Below, one piece after another: positions 8,522 to 14,932 of a stretch of 14,951 nt of DNA. Numbering within the stretch: the stretch's first letter is position 1; each line of letters starts with the position of its first letter. The DNA lies in the NCBI GenBank assembly GCA_046048295.1, contig JBJOGJ010000081.1:1-14951 (forward strand), read 5' to 3'. The translations under genes were made by a program, and so were the position numbers. The notes below the pieces were generated by a model. That model was not told the origin of the DNA. It worked only from the letters and a program-made list of their open reading frames with translations, and did no database searches. The stretch is from CBDCWA01 sp046048295. Lineage in GTDB: Bacteria; Pseudomonadota; Alphaproteobacteria; Rhizobiales; Hyphomicrobiaceae.

Positions 8522-9661
8522 TCAGCCGAGCGAGTGGCGATAGTCGTCGTAGCCGAAGCTGCGGACGACGCGATAGGTTCCATCCGGTTCGAGCATCGCG
8601 ATTGCCGGCCGTGGCGTGCCGTTGAACGTGTTGTTCTTGACGAAGCTGTACTGCATCATGTCGGTGAAGACTATGCGGCTGCCTATCTCGAGCGGACGCG
8701 GGAAGGAATAGGTGCCGATGATGTCGCCGGTCATGCAGGTCTTGCCACCGAGAATATACTCGTGAGCATGGATGCCCGGTGCGGCTGCACCGATCACCTC
8801 GGGCGTGTAGGGCACCTCGAGCACATCCGGCATATGGCAGCTCGCGGACGCGTCGAGAATGGCGATGTACTTCTCGTTGCGGTGCAGGCCGATCACGGTT
8901 GCAACGAGATAGCCGCTGTCGACGACAATTCCGGCTCCCGGCTCGAGCACCACGTCGACATCGAATTGACTGCGGAACGCGCGTATCGCCGCGATAAGGC
9001 GGTCGATGTCGTAGCCCGGCTTGTTGATGAAATGACCGCCGCCGAAGTTCACCGCCTTTACGCGCCGGATATAGGAAGCGAACTCCCGTCCGACGTGCTC
9101 GATGAGGCCCGCCGATCCGTCGGCCATGCTCTCGCACAGGGCATGGACATGGAAGATGTCGATATCGTCCCACGGTAGGGCATCGATCTCGAAACGCGTC
9201 GTCCCGAAGCGCGAGCAGGGTGCACACGGATCATAGAGTGCGCCGCCAAGTGTTGCGTTCGAATACCCCGGATTGATCCGAATGCCGATTCTTCGCCCGG
9301 CCTGCTGCGCCAGTCTTCCGTAGCGCTCGATCTGCGCCGGCGAATTGAAGTAGATGTGGTCGGCTATTCCCACGAGGCGCTCGACTTCTCCCGGTGAATA
9401 GGCCGGCGCATAAACGTGCACCTCCTTGCCGAACGCCTCGCGACCCATGCGGGCTTCGTATTCGCCACTGGCGGTTGTGCCGTCGAGGATGTCGCGCATG
9501 AGCGGAAACGCCGCCGGCATCGCCCACGCCTTGGTGGCGAGCAGAACCTTGCAGCCGGTCTCGCGCTTGAGGTGGGCGACAGTGGCGAGATTTCGCTTCA
9601 AAGCCGCGACGTCCAGCACATATGCGGGCGTCTCGATGTCGGCGGGAAGTGCTGGTGTCAT
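8522..9661 (-). CDS. nspC: Carboxynorspermidine/carboxyspermidine decarboxylase
   Basis: This PLP enzyme removes CO2 from carboxyspermidine (or carboxynorspermidine) to give spermidine (or norspermidine), the second step of the aspartate-semialdehyde polyamine route. It has the alanine-racemase/ornithine-decarboxylase barrel fold, 379 aa. Visible landmarks are the PLP lysine Lys44 (LLATKAWAM), GTTASGEYEA (61-70), HALCE (173-177), the phosphate-binding NFGGGHF (205-211), Glu240-Pro-Gly, and the catalytic Cys309 with Asp313 (KTCMTGD) from the partner subunit. ATG 9661 is preferred because the family starts just before the ETPAYVLD strand; a TTG 39 nt upstream has no clear Shine-Dalgarno. It lies 82 bp downstream of the dehydrogenase on the same strand, so they form an operon. 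In alphaproteobacteria the product is normally spermidine, so carboxyspermidine is the likelier substrate; the sequence alone does not settle this. Confidence 0.92.
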   Translation of the reverse strand: MTPALPADIETPAYVLDVAALKRNLATVAHLKRETGCKVLLATKAWAMPAAFPLMRDILDGTTASGEYEARMGREAFGKEVHVYAPAYSPGEVERLVGIADHIYFNSPAQIERYGRLAQQAGRRIGIRINPGYSNATLGGALYDPCAPCSRFGTTRFEIDALPWDDIDIFHVHALCESMADGSAGLIEHVGREFASYIRRVKAVNFGGGHFINKPGYDIDRLIAAIRAFRSQFDVDVVLEPGAGIVVDSGYLVATVIGLHRNEKYIAILDASASCHMPDVLEVPYTPEVIGAAAPGIHAHEYILGGKTCMTGDIIGTYSFPRPLEIGSRIVFTDMMQYSFVKNNTFNGTPRPAIAMLEPDGTYRVVRSFGYDDYRHSLG

Positions 9662-9743
9662 TTGGGCAGTCCCGGCGTCTGTAATCCAAAGAGGCGTCAA
9701 GGCTCGCAGGCCCGACGTCGTGTGCTTCTACTGCTATTGTGGC

Positions 9744-10979
9744 TCAGGTGCGGACAGCAAAGAGCTCGGCCTGATCGCCCGCTGCCAGTTCCTTGACATG
9801 CCACGGTAGCCCCTGCTTTCCGATCTCGTCCATGAACGGCTTCGGCGGCAGTTGCTCGACGTTGTAGACGCCGCCGGGCCTTTTCCAGTCTCCCCTGAAA
9901 AGCATCATGGCGCCGACAACGGGCGGTACGCCTGTCGTGTAAGAAACAGCCTGCGCCCCGGTCTCCGCATAACACTGCGCATGATCGCAGACGTTGTAGA
10001 TGAGGGCGCGCTTTTCCTTGCCGTCTTTGGTGCCCTTGAAGACGCAGCCAATGGACGTGCGCCCGGAGTAGTTCTCGCCGAGCGAGGACGGCGGCGGCAG
10101 CAGCTCTTTCAGGAACTCCATCGGAATGACAGGCGAGCCCTTGTACATGACGGGATCGATACGGGTCATGCCGACGTTCTGTAGGACCTCGAGGTGCTTG
10201 ATGTAGTTGTCGGAAAAGGTCATCCAGAAGCGGATCTGCTTCAGCCCGCGGATGTTGCGGACGAGGCTTTCTTCTTCCTCGTGATAGATCAGGTAGCTCT
10301 TGCGCGGGCCGACCTCGGGATAATCGATCATCGCGGAAATCGAAAGCGGATCAATCTCGATCCACTTGCCGTCCTTCCAGTACTTGCCGCGCTGGGTGAC
10401 CTCGCGGAGATTGATCTCTGGGTTGAAGTTGGTCGCGAACGCCTTGCCGTGGCTGCCGTCATTGCAGTCGATGATGTCGATGGTCTCGATCTCGTCGAAC
10501 AGGAACTCCTGCGCGTAGGCGCAATAGATGTTCGACTGGCCGGGATCGAAGCCACAGCCGAGGATGGCCATAATGTCCTTGGCTGCATAACGGTCCTGGT
10601 ATGCCCACTGCCAGGAATACTCGAATTTGGCGACGTCGCGCGGCTCGTAATTGGCGGTATCCATATAGTGGACGCCCGTCTCCAGGCAGGCATCCATGAT
10701 GGGCAGATCCTGGTAGGGGAGCGCCATGTTGATGACGAGGTCGGGCTTCACCTTGCGGATGAGCGCAACAGTTTCCGCAACGTTGTCGGCATCGACCTGG
10801 CTGACATCGATCGGGGTTACGCAGCGCCTGGCGACGTTCTCGCAGCTCTCCAGTCTGCGCGATGCAAGGTGTATATGCTTGAACACGTCACGGTTCATGG
10901 CGCACTTCTGCGCCGTCACAGAGCCGGCGGCTCCTGCGCCGATGATGAGAACAGAGTCCAATTTCTTATCCCCTTCCAT
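9744..10979 (-). CDS. Carboxyspermidine/carboxynorspermidine dehydrogenase (saccharopine dehydrogenase family)
   Basis: This NAD(P)H-dependent enzyme condenses aspartate semialdehyde with putrescine (or diaminopropane) and reduces the imine to carboxyspermidine, the first step of the alternative spermidine route. It is 411 aa, as expected for the family. A Rossmann motif opens the protein (VLIIGAGAAGS, 10-20). Next come the saccharopine-dehydrogenase segments DLVINMALPYQD, CLETGVHYMDTANYE and AILGCGFDPGQSNIYCAYA, and a C-terminal stretch with YTTGVPPVVGAMML. The ATG at 10979 has only a weak Shine-Dalgarno. An in-frame TTG at 10961 is preceded by aagggg at about 8 nt and would give DSVLIIGAG right after the start, which also fits the family, so the start is uncertain by six codons. 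The decarboxylase gene follows on the same strand. A one-helical-turn direct repeat lies upstream (11107-11123). Confidence 0.92.
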   Translation of the reverse strand: MEGDKKLDSVLIIGAGAAGSVTAQKCAMNRDVFKHIHLASRRLESCENVARRCVTPIDVSQVDADNVAETVALIRKVKPDLVINMALPYQDLPIMDACLETGVHYMDTANYEPRDVAKFEYSWQWAYQDRYAAKDIMAILGCGFDPGQSNIYCAYAQEFLFDEIETIDIIDCNDGSHGKAFATNFNPEINLREVTQRGKYWKDGKWIEIDPLSISAMIDYPEVGPRKSYLIYHEEEESLVRNIRGLKQIRFWMTFSDNYIKHLEVLQNVGMTRIDPVMYKGSPVIPMEFLKELLPPPSSLGENYSGRTSIGCVFKGTKDGKEKRALIYNVCDHAQCYAETGAQAVSYTTGVPPVVGAMMLFRGDWKRPGGVYNVEQLPPKPFMDEIGKQGLPWHVKELAAGDQAELFAVRT

Positions 10980-11106
10980 AGGTGTCCGACCGCGCGTGGG
11001 GCCCGACCTCGTCCTGGCCGGCAAAATACGATCCAAGTCGCGGACTTAGGGCATCTTGCCCGTGACTACAATAGCGCCCTGGCTAGCCCTAGCATGGGGA
11101 TATGTC

Positions 11107-11123
11107 GGTATGGCGAGGTATGG
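11107..11123. repeat. Tandem ggtatgg heptamers upstream of the polyamine operon
   Basis: The heptamer ggtatgg occurs at 11107-11113 and again at 11117-11123, centred 10 bp apart, about one helical turn. It lies some 128 bp upstream of the dehydrogenase start and just downstream of the AHSA1-like gene. The spacing is what a dimeric regulator would need, but two heptamers are weak evidence. Confidence 0.2.
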
Positions 11124-11138
11124 GAAGAAAGCGCAGTT

Positions 11139-11606
11139 TCATGCCTGGGGCCGGCGCGACAGGTAGGCGATCAGGCTTTCGACCAGGAGTTCGCTGCGAA
11201 TGGTCGATTCCCGGAATAGGTCGGCATCGTCGAGCGCTGCGACCTGTGTGGTGAGCTTGAACCGGGTTCGATCGTCGCTGGGGGCGAACTCCATGGTCAA
11301 CGTGGTCAGCGAAAGTGGCCGGTCAGCGAGGGTTATGCATTCGGTTGCGACAATCCGCTGGTCCGGCACGATGTCGTGGAATTGCGTCTGTCCATGGAAC
11401 TTCAGGGAGTGTTGGCCGAAACGGAACAGATCGGTGCCCCCGATCCGGAAATCCGCCTGTTGCAGATCGAACTTCAGGGTGCCGTTGACAGCGCCTAGAT
11501 CCTGGCGGCTTTGTGCATCGGCGAAGACGTCGAAGAGCGTAGCGGCGGGCACGTCGAAGACATGGCCGAAGACGAAGCTCCGATGCTGCACATGGTGTCT
11601 GCTCAC
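11139..11606 (-). CDS. SRPBCC-domain protein, AHSA1 (activator of Hsp90 ATPase homolog 1)-like
   Basis: This is a 155-aa single-domain protein of the START/Bet v 1-like SRPBCC fold, AHSA1-type. It shows the characteristic opening (RSFVFGHVFDVPAATLFDVFAD), a GTDLFRFG strand-turn where many members have a GGxxRF-type motif, a central strand ending in TLTMEFAPSDDRTRFKLTTQV, and a C-terminal helix (SELLVESLIAYLSR). Members bind small hydrophobic ligands or act in stress responses; most bacterial ones are uncharacterised, and the Hsp90 link is by name only. The start is GTG with ggga about 8 nt upstream. A TTGTCG-N18-TATAAG promoter sits about 80 bp upstream, giving this gene its own transcript. 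It is 159 bp upstream of the carboxyspermidine dehydrogenase, so read-through is possible but not required. Confidence 0.75.
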   Translation of the reverse strand: MSRHHVQHRSFVFGHVFDVPAATLFDVFADAQSRQDLGAVNGTLKFDLQQADFRIGGTDLFRFGQHSLKFHGQTQFHDIVPDQRIVATECITLADRPLSLTTLTMEFAPSDDRTRFKLTTQVAALDDADLFRESTIRSELLVESLIAYLSRRPQA

Positions 11607-11684
11607 AAGCTTTTCCCAACACCAAGCCGGATTTCCAACAGCAGCGCACCAGCCTGCGACGGCTCATGGACCTGCAGTCCCCAG

Positions 11685-11714
11685 CTTATAGGGCCGCGAC
11701 CTGATTGGCGACAA
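11685..11714 (-). promoter_or_regulatory. Candidate sigma-70 promoter for the AHSA1-like gene
   Basis: On the minus strand, TTGTCG (11709-11714) and TATAAG (11685-11690) are separated by 18 bp. Transcription would begin near 11678, leaving a 5' leader of about 70 nt before the GTG at 11606. It lies in the 171-bp gap after the Imm11-like gene. Confidence 0.5.
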
Positions 11715-11777
11715 GGTCGGCGGGTGATTGGGTCGAGTGCTTGGGAAGCAAGGGCAGGCGAGCCGATCTTTGCCTCC

Positions 11778-12389
11778 TCACTCGGATACGCTGCAGGAGT
11801 ACAGGCTGAACGCTTTGGCCATGCCGGCATCGATGAGTGCCGACCCGAGGCGGCCAGAGACGAAGAAGGCCCTCTGGAGCGCAGGGTCCAGCCAGAGCTC
11901 TGCGCCCTGCCGCGCCACCGCTGCGACAGCAATGTCGCCGTCGGCCACGACCCAAGGCGGATTGAAAACGGCGGCCTCGGCGTGGGGGTTACGTCGCAGG
12001 CCTTGCGAGGCATCCGGGGCGAGCGCGGCTTTCGTCTCTGCGATGTTGAGGACGAAGAAGCGACCCGGAACGGGCGTGATGCGGTCACGCTGGAAGATCG
12101 GAACGGGGCGGATGCGGGTTCGACCCAGCTCATGGGCCTCGATGATCGTCTTGGCCGCCTCGGAGAGGCACCAGTAGCCGTTGGCATAGAACAGATGCGG
12201 CAGCCGCTTCATCCGCTTGGAGTGCTTGTCGCCCCAGATCGCGGTGGGGAACATGTCGTCATCCAACAGCTCGCCGGCCTCACTTCGCCGCACGGCGGCA
12301 ATCGCCTTTTCAACCTCGCGCTGGACGATGTCGGCCTCGAGGTGCTTGATCAGAGTCGTGTCGCCCGGCGCTGTGCTGACGAAAATCAT
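11778..12389 (-). CDS. Imm11 (DUF1629)-like protein, stand-alone
   Basis: This 203-aa protein resembles the Imm11/DUF1629 family, whose members are predicted immunity proteins in polymorphic toxin loci or stand-alone proteins of unknown function. The recognisable part is the C-terminal half: a FFVLNIAETKAALAP strand-helix, then AELWLDPALQRAFFVSGRLGSALIDAGM (read as two adjoining segments, about 163-190), the pattern of a strand, a FVS motif and a helix that ends these proteins. No signal peptide or membrane helix is seen. ATG 12389 is preferred over a GTG at 12416 because aaggg lies about 10 nt before it and the GTG has no Shine-Dalgarno. The antisense ORF covering the same DNA shows no family resemblance. 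No toxin gene lies next to it: upstream is a tRNA, downstream the AHSA1-like gene. Function unknown; the family call is moderately sure. Confidence 0.65.
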   Translation of the reverse strand: MIFVSTAPGDTTLIKHLEADIVQREVEKAIAAVRRSEAGELLDDDMFPTAIWGDKHSKRMKRLPHLFYANGYWCLSEAAKTIIEAHELGRTRIRPVPIFQRDRITPVPGRFFVLNIAETKAALAPDASQGLRRNPHAEAAVFNPPWVVADGDIAVAAVARQGAELWLDPALQRAFFVSGRLGSALIDAGMAKAFSLYSCSVSE

Positions 12390-12578
12390 GGCAACAAAGC
12401 CCTTAGTTCGGACCACCTGAATGGGCGGACGATTGAGCGATGCGTTCCAGCGCTACTCGGTTGACGAGTGATACCCGGGTAAGGTCGATGAATATAAGAG
12501 CGTGGGGCTGGCGTTTGCGGCATCGCCAAGATGCGTCCATGCTGTCATCTTGCTGGCACGATGTCCCCAGGCAAGAAA

Positions 12579-12654
12579 TGGCGCCCCGTACGGGACTCGA
12601 ACCCGTGTTACCAACGTGAGAGGCTGGCGTCCTAGGCCACTAGACGAACGGGGC
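12579..12654 (-). tRNA. tRNA-Glu (CTC)
   Basis: A full cloverleaf can be drawn on the minus strand. The acceptor stem GCCCCGT/ACGGGGC is perfect. The D-arm is GTCT...GGAC. The anticodon stem is CCAGC/GTTGG (one G-U pair) with loop CTCTCAC, giving anticodon CTC, which reads GAG. The variable loop is TAAC, and the T-arm is ACGGG-TTCGAGT-CCCGT. A discriminator G is followed by an encoded CCA (12579-12581). A good promoter sits just upstream. Downstream, 12549-12575 can form an 8-bp stem with one bulge but has no U-tract. Confidence 0.97.
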
Positions 12655-12668
12655 GCGGGAAGACTGTG

Positions 12669-12697
12669 CTTATAGGTTAAGCGCCTATCTCTAGCAA
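12669..12697 (-). promoter_or_regulatory. Sigma-70 promoter of tRNA-Glu
   Basis: On the minus strand, TTGCTA (12692-12697) and TATAAG (12669-12674) are separated by exactly 17 bp. Transcription would start near 12662, a few bases before the mature tRNA 5' end. Position and spacing fit well. Confidence 0.7.
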
Positions 12698-12726
12698 GTA
12701 TAGATTGCTGCCGCGTTACCGCCGTC

Positions 12727-13101
12727 TCAGTTGGATGGCGGCTCGGGGACGATGTCGATTCGCGACAGTGTCTTGCCGGTGGCGGTGTCCATGATCAGGA
12801 TGCCACTGCTGGTCGGTGCATCGTAGTGGACGACGAGACGCTGGCCGGAAAGGGCAACGTTCCTTATCGTGGCGCCTGCGGGTACGGCGATGCGGGCCCG
12901 ATCGACCATCGTGACAGTGCCCGTGGCGGAAGCCGTTTCCGTCCTGGGCGTCGAGGACAGCTGGATGATGCGGGCTGCGACCAGTGCGAGACCGGCGAAA
13001 ATCATGACCCCCATGACGACGATAACGATCTTCAAGGCGCGGACGGCGCCAGGGCCCAGCGGACCGGCATCCTGGTGGCCGGAAGGTTCGCTCTTCTGCA
13101 T
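12727..13101 (-). CDS. Small single-pass membrane protein, probable DUF6476 family
   Basis: This is a 124-aa protein with one strong transmembrane helix (about 24-46, with KIVIVVMGVMIFAGLALVAARI). A Thr/Ala-rich linker and a small, probably beta-rich C-terminal domain follow (VDRARIAVPAGATIRNVALS, then a strand ending HYDAPTSSGILIMDTATGK). A short cytoplasmic N-terminus with the domain in the periplasm is the likely topology. I recognise it as the alphaproteobacterial DUF6476 type often found divergent from an rluD-like gene, as here, where the two starts are 51 bp apart. Its function is not known. GGAGG lies about 13 nt before the ATG, a rather long spacing. GC content and codon use match the neighbours. 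Confidence 0.75.
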   Translation of the reverse strand: MQKSEPSGHQDAGPLGPGAVRALKIVIVVMGVMIFAGLALVAARIIQLSSTPRTETASATGTVTMVDRARIAVPAGATIRNVALSGQRLVVHYDAPTSSGILIMDTATGKTLSRIDIVPEPPSN

Positions 13102-13152
13102 GTGGCGGGTTCGGCCTCCGGGTCGCGGCCTTCCTGATCGAGGCCGGCAGTG

Positions 13153-14169
13153 ATGGCAGACGACGTTGAACGATTGGAACTGCTTGTGGACGAGGACTTC
13201 GACCGGGAGCGGCTCGACCGTTTCGTTGCCGCGAAGGTCGAAGGGCTCAGCCGCGCCCGCGCCCAGGACCTCATCCGGAACGGATTGGTCGCTGGAGCCG
13301 GCGGCACGTTAGTTGACAGCAGCGGTCGGGTCAAACTGGGGGACCGGATAACCGTATGCCTGCCGCCGCCGGTGGCCGCCGAGCCGGTGCCGGAGGCAAT
13401 GGCGCTCGACATCGTCTACGAGGACGGCGAGGTGATCGTGCTCGACAAGCCGGCGGGACTCGTCGTGCATCCGGCGGCGGGGCACGCGCAGGGCACGCTC
13501 GTCAACGCGCTGCTCGCGCACTGTGGCGACAGCCTGTCGGGTATCGGCGGCGTCAAGCGGCCGGGTATCGTGCACCGTCTCGACAAGGATACCTCGGGGC
13601 TCATGGTAGTTGCAAAGACGGACCGGGCGCACAAGGCGCTGGCGGATCAGTTCGCCGCGCACGGCGCTGACGGCCGGCTCGAGCGGACCTATGTCGCGGT
13701 CGCATGGGGCGTGCCTGCGCGCAACCGAGGCTCGGTCGATGCCCCGCTCGGCCGGAGCAACACCAACCGGACCAGGATCGCAATCGACCGGAGCAGCACG
13801 GGGCGGCGTGCGGTTTCGCACTACGAAGTGCTGGAGTGTTTCGATGCGCCAGACGGGCGGGCTGTTGCAAGCCTTTGCCGGGTCACGCTCGAAACGGGAC
13901 GTACACACCAGATACGTGTGCATTTCGCGTACATCGGACATCCGCTGCTTGGCGATAGTGTCTATGGCGCCGGCTATGCGGCCAGTCGGCGGCGCCTCGG
14001 CGGAGGCGCGAATTCTGCGCTCGAGCGACTAGGCAGGCAGGCGTTGCATGCGGCGGCGATCGGCTTCGTGCATCCGGTGACCGGCGAAAAGCTGCGTTTC
14101 GAGGCATCGCTTCCGATTGAAATGCAGGCACTGATCGAAGCGCTGAGGCAAGATGCCGGCGATGGTTAA
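13153..14169 (+). CDS. RluA/RluD-family 23S rRNA pseudouridine synthase
   Basis: This enzyme isomerises uridine to pseudouridine in RNA; RluD members act on 23S rRNA helix 69 (positions 1911, 1915 and 1917 in E. coli). It is 338 aa with an N-terminal S4 RNA-binding domain (about 18-70, with RLDRFVAAKVEGLSRARAQD). The catalytic domain follows, carrying Asp144 in HRLDKDTSGL (141-150). Other family segments are IVLDKPAGLVVHPAAGH, the LETGRTHQIRVHFAYIGHPLLGD region and LHAAAIGFVHPVTGE near the end. An S4 domain plus this context favours RluD over RluA or RluC, but the exact uridines cannot be told. A GTG directly adjoins upstream (13150) and has better spacing from the gagg at 13139-13142; ATG 13153 is used here, and the difference is one residue. 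It is divergent from the DUF6476-type gene and upstream of rpoH. Confidence 0.94.
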   Translation: MADDVERLELLVDEDFDRERLDRFVAAKVEGLSRARAQDLIRNGLVAGAGGTLVDSSGRVKLGDRITVCLPPPVAAEPVPEAMALDIVYEDGEVIVLDKPAGLVVHPAAGHAQGTLVNALLAHCGDSLSGIGGVKRPGIVHRLDKDTSGLMVVAKTDRAHKALADQFAAHGADGRLERTYVAVAWGVPARNRGSVDAPLGRSNTNRTRIAIDRSSTGRRAVSHYEVLECFDAPDGRAVASLCRVTLETGRTHQIRVHFAYIGHPLLGDSVYGAGYAASRRRLGGGANSALERLGRQALHAAAIGFVHPVTGEKLRFEASLPIEMQALIEALRQDAGDG

Positions 14170-14314
14170 GGTGCGATGAACGCATTGATTACAAGACCGA
14201 CACAATTTGGAATGACCATTTAGCCTGCCCTTAAATGGCTTCTGCGTATCCTGCGTTGCATCGGTTGCCGCGTCCGGCAGCCGCAAATCATTTGCAAAGC
14301 AAGAGGGGCGGCAT

Positions 14315-14557
14315 ATGAGCGGGCAGACCAGGGTTCTTACTCTCGGCCTCGGCATGATGATGGTACTGAGCCAGAGCCACGGCATCCGGCCGTTCAACAA
14401 TTCCTTGGATGTGCTCTGCTGGCTTGGCTACATCCTCGTCATCGCACTCATCCTGATGTGGCCGCGGACCGGCAAGGATGAGCGCGTCAAGAAGGCCGAG
14501 CCGAAATGGGCCTCAGCCATCGATTTCGAGACGGTGGGCAAGGACGGCCGCGCATAG
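14315..14557 (+). CDS. Small hypothetical membrane protein
   Basis: This is an 80-aa ORF with a strong Shine-Dalgarno (gagggg, 14303-14308) 6 nt before its ATG. An N-terminal weakly hydrophobic stretch (about 6-19) is followed by a clear transmembrane helix at about 32-50 (DVLCWLGYILVIALILMW). The tail is charged and Lys-rich (about 51-80, with TGKDERVKKAEPKW). I do not recognise the family. The ribosome-binding site, compositional fit and well-formed helix argue for a real gene. It sits 145 bp after rluD and 313 bp before rpoH. A weak promoter-like pair, TTGGAA (14207-14212) and TTAAAT (14231-14236) with 18 bp between, lies upstream. A link to heat-shock or envelope stress is only suggested by location. 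Confidence 0.6.
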   Translation: MSGQTRVLTLGLGMMMVLSQSHGIRPFNNSLDVLCWLGYILVIALILMWPRTGKDERVKKAEPKWASAIDFETVGKDGRA

Positions 14558-14567
14558 GGTGCGGCTC

Positions 14568-14596
14568 TTGGCTCGCTGCCGGATAGCGCGCATAAT
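14568..14596 (+). promoter_or_regulatory. Candidate sigma-70 promoter for rpoH
   Basis: TTGGCT (14568-14573) and CATAAT (14591-14596) are 17 bp apart, a good match to the primary-sigma consensus. Transcription would begin near 14603. The -35 begins just after the stop of the small membrane-protein gene. A CTTG at 14567-14570 overlaps it, but the spacing to any sigma-32-like -10 is too long to claim autoregulation. Confidence 0.5.
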
Positions 14597-14803
14597 TCTG
14601 ATATAAATTCAATTCCGCCGGCAAAATCCTTCGCGCCGGGTGGTTACTGATTGATAGTCGTTGCGACGGGTCATCCGATCGGAGCGCGTTTACGTATACA
14701 ATTATCAACTGGATGTGATCTGCAGCGACTGCAAGGTTACGGTGTTGTAATTTGTGCGTGTGGCTGCGGATCGGCTAATTTTACACGCAGAGGGGGTTCC
14801 GCG

Positions 14804-14932
14804 ATGGGGCCTCTGGAACAAAATGGAGCGGTTTGGCGCTTACTAATATCCGCCAGATCGGAATGTAGAGATGAGCACGAAAGCACTTCCCTCGGTTGCC
14901 AACGGGTCGGGTGGACTTACCCGCTACCTTGA
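14804..14932 (+). CDS. Possible upstream ORF overlapping the rpoH start
   Basis: This is a 42-codon ORF starting at ATG 14804 with a strong Shine-Dalgarno (aggggg, 14791-14796) about 7 nt upstream. It runs into rpoH in a different frame and stops at 14930-14932, so it overlaps the first 62 nt of rpoH. The peptide (MGPLEQNGAVWRLLISARSE at its N-terminus) matches nothing I know. Its ribosome-binding site looks better than that of rpoH, where only gga (14860-14862) precedes the AUG. If translated, it would control ribosome traffic over the rpoH start and melt the hairpin at 14829-14860. It could also be a chance ORF. Confidence 0.3.
   Translation: MGPLEQNGAVWRLLISARSECRDEHESTSLGCQRVGWTYPLP
14829..14860 (+). 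promoter_or_regulatory. Stem-loop just upstream of rpoH
   Basis: Bases 14829-14838 (cggtttggcg) pair with 14851-14860 (cgccagatcg) over 10 bp, including two G-U wobbles in RNA, closing a 12-nt A/U-rich loop. The stem ends about 10 nt before the rpoH AUG and its last base overlaps the weak gga Shine-Dalgarno. There is no U-tract, so it is not a terminator. A role in tuning rpoH translation, possibly by temperature, is plausible but unproven; the typical ROSE-type anti-Shine-Dalgarno is not seen. Confidence 0.4.

Larger units (their letters stand above)
14558..14870 (+). promoter_or_regulatory. rpoH upstream and leader region
   Basis: This 313-bp stretch before rpoH is richer in A and T than its surroundings and holds no recognisable gene. 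It contains the sigma-70 promoter candidate at 14568-14596 and a short stem ccggc/gccgg (14618-14622 with 14635-14639). A second weak promoter-like pair is present, TTGTGC (14752-14757) and CTAATT (14775-14780) with 17 bp between. An upstream ORF with a strong Shine-Dalgarno starts at 14804, and a 10-bp stem-loop lies at 14829-14860. If the distal promoter is used, rpoH has a leader of roughly 270 nt, long enough for post-transcriptional control. Confidence 0.6.

Noticed and set aside
6624..9227. An 867-codon open frame on the minus strand.
   Set aside because: It runs antisense to the crotonase and amidohydrolase genes and then out of frame through the decarboxylase gene. Its translation is Arg/His-rich with no family resemblance, a usual shadow in high-GC coding DNA.
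11049..11061. A gggca/tgccc hairpin downstream of the AHSA1-like gene, considered as a terminator.
   Set aside because: Only 5 bp and no U-tract on the minus strand.
10194..11219. A 341-codon plus-strand frame opposite carboxyspermidine dehydrogenase.
   Set aside because: Val/Asp/Leu-rich shadow; the minus-strand protein is clearly recognised.
11511..12464. A 317-codon plus-strand frame opposite the AHSA1-like and Imm11-like genes.
   Set aside because: It spans two minus-strand genes and their gap, and shows no motif or good ribosome-binding site.
12417..12578. The gap between the Imm11-like gene and tRNA-Glu, checked for an attachment-site repeat of the tRNA 3' end and for a promoter.
   Set aside because: No second copy of the tRNA end was seen in the window, and no -35/-10 pair with acceptable spacing was found on the minus strand.
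14651..14803. The frame of the small upstream ORF stays open back to a TTG at 14651 (93 codons in total).
   Set aside because: A TTG start without a clear Shine-Dalgarno and a translation with no recognisable features; only the ATG at 14804 has a strong ribosome-binding site.
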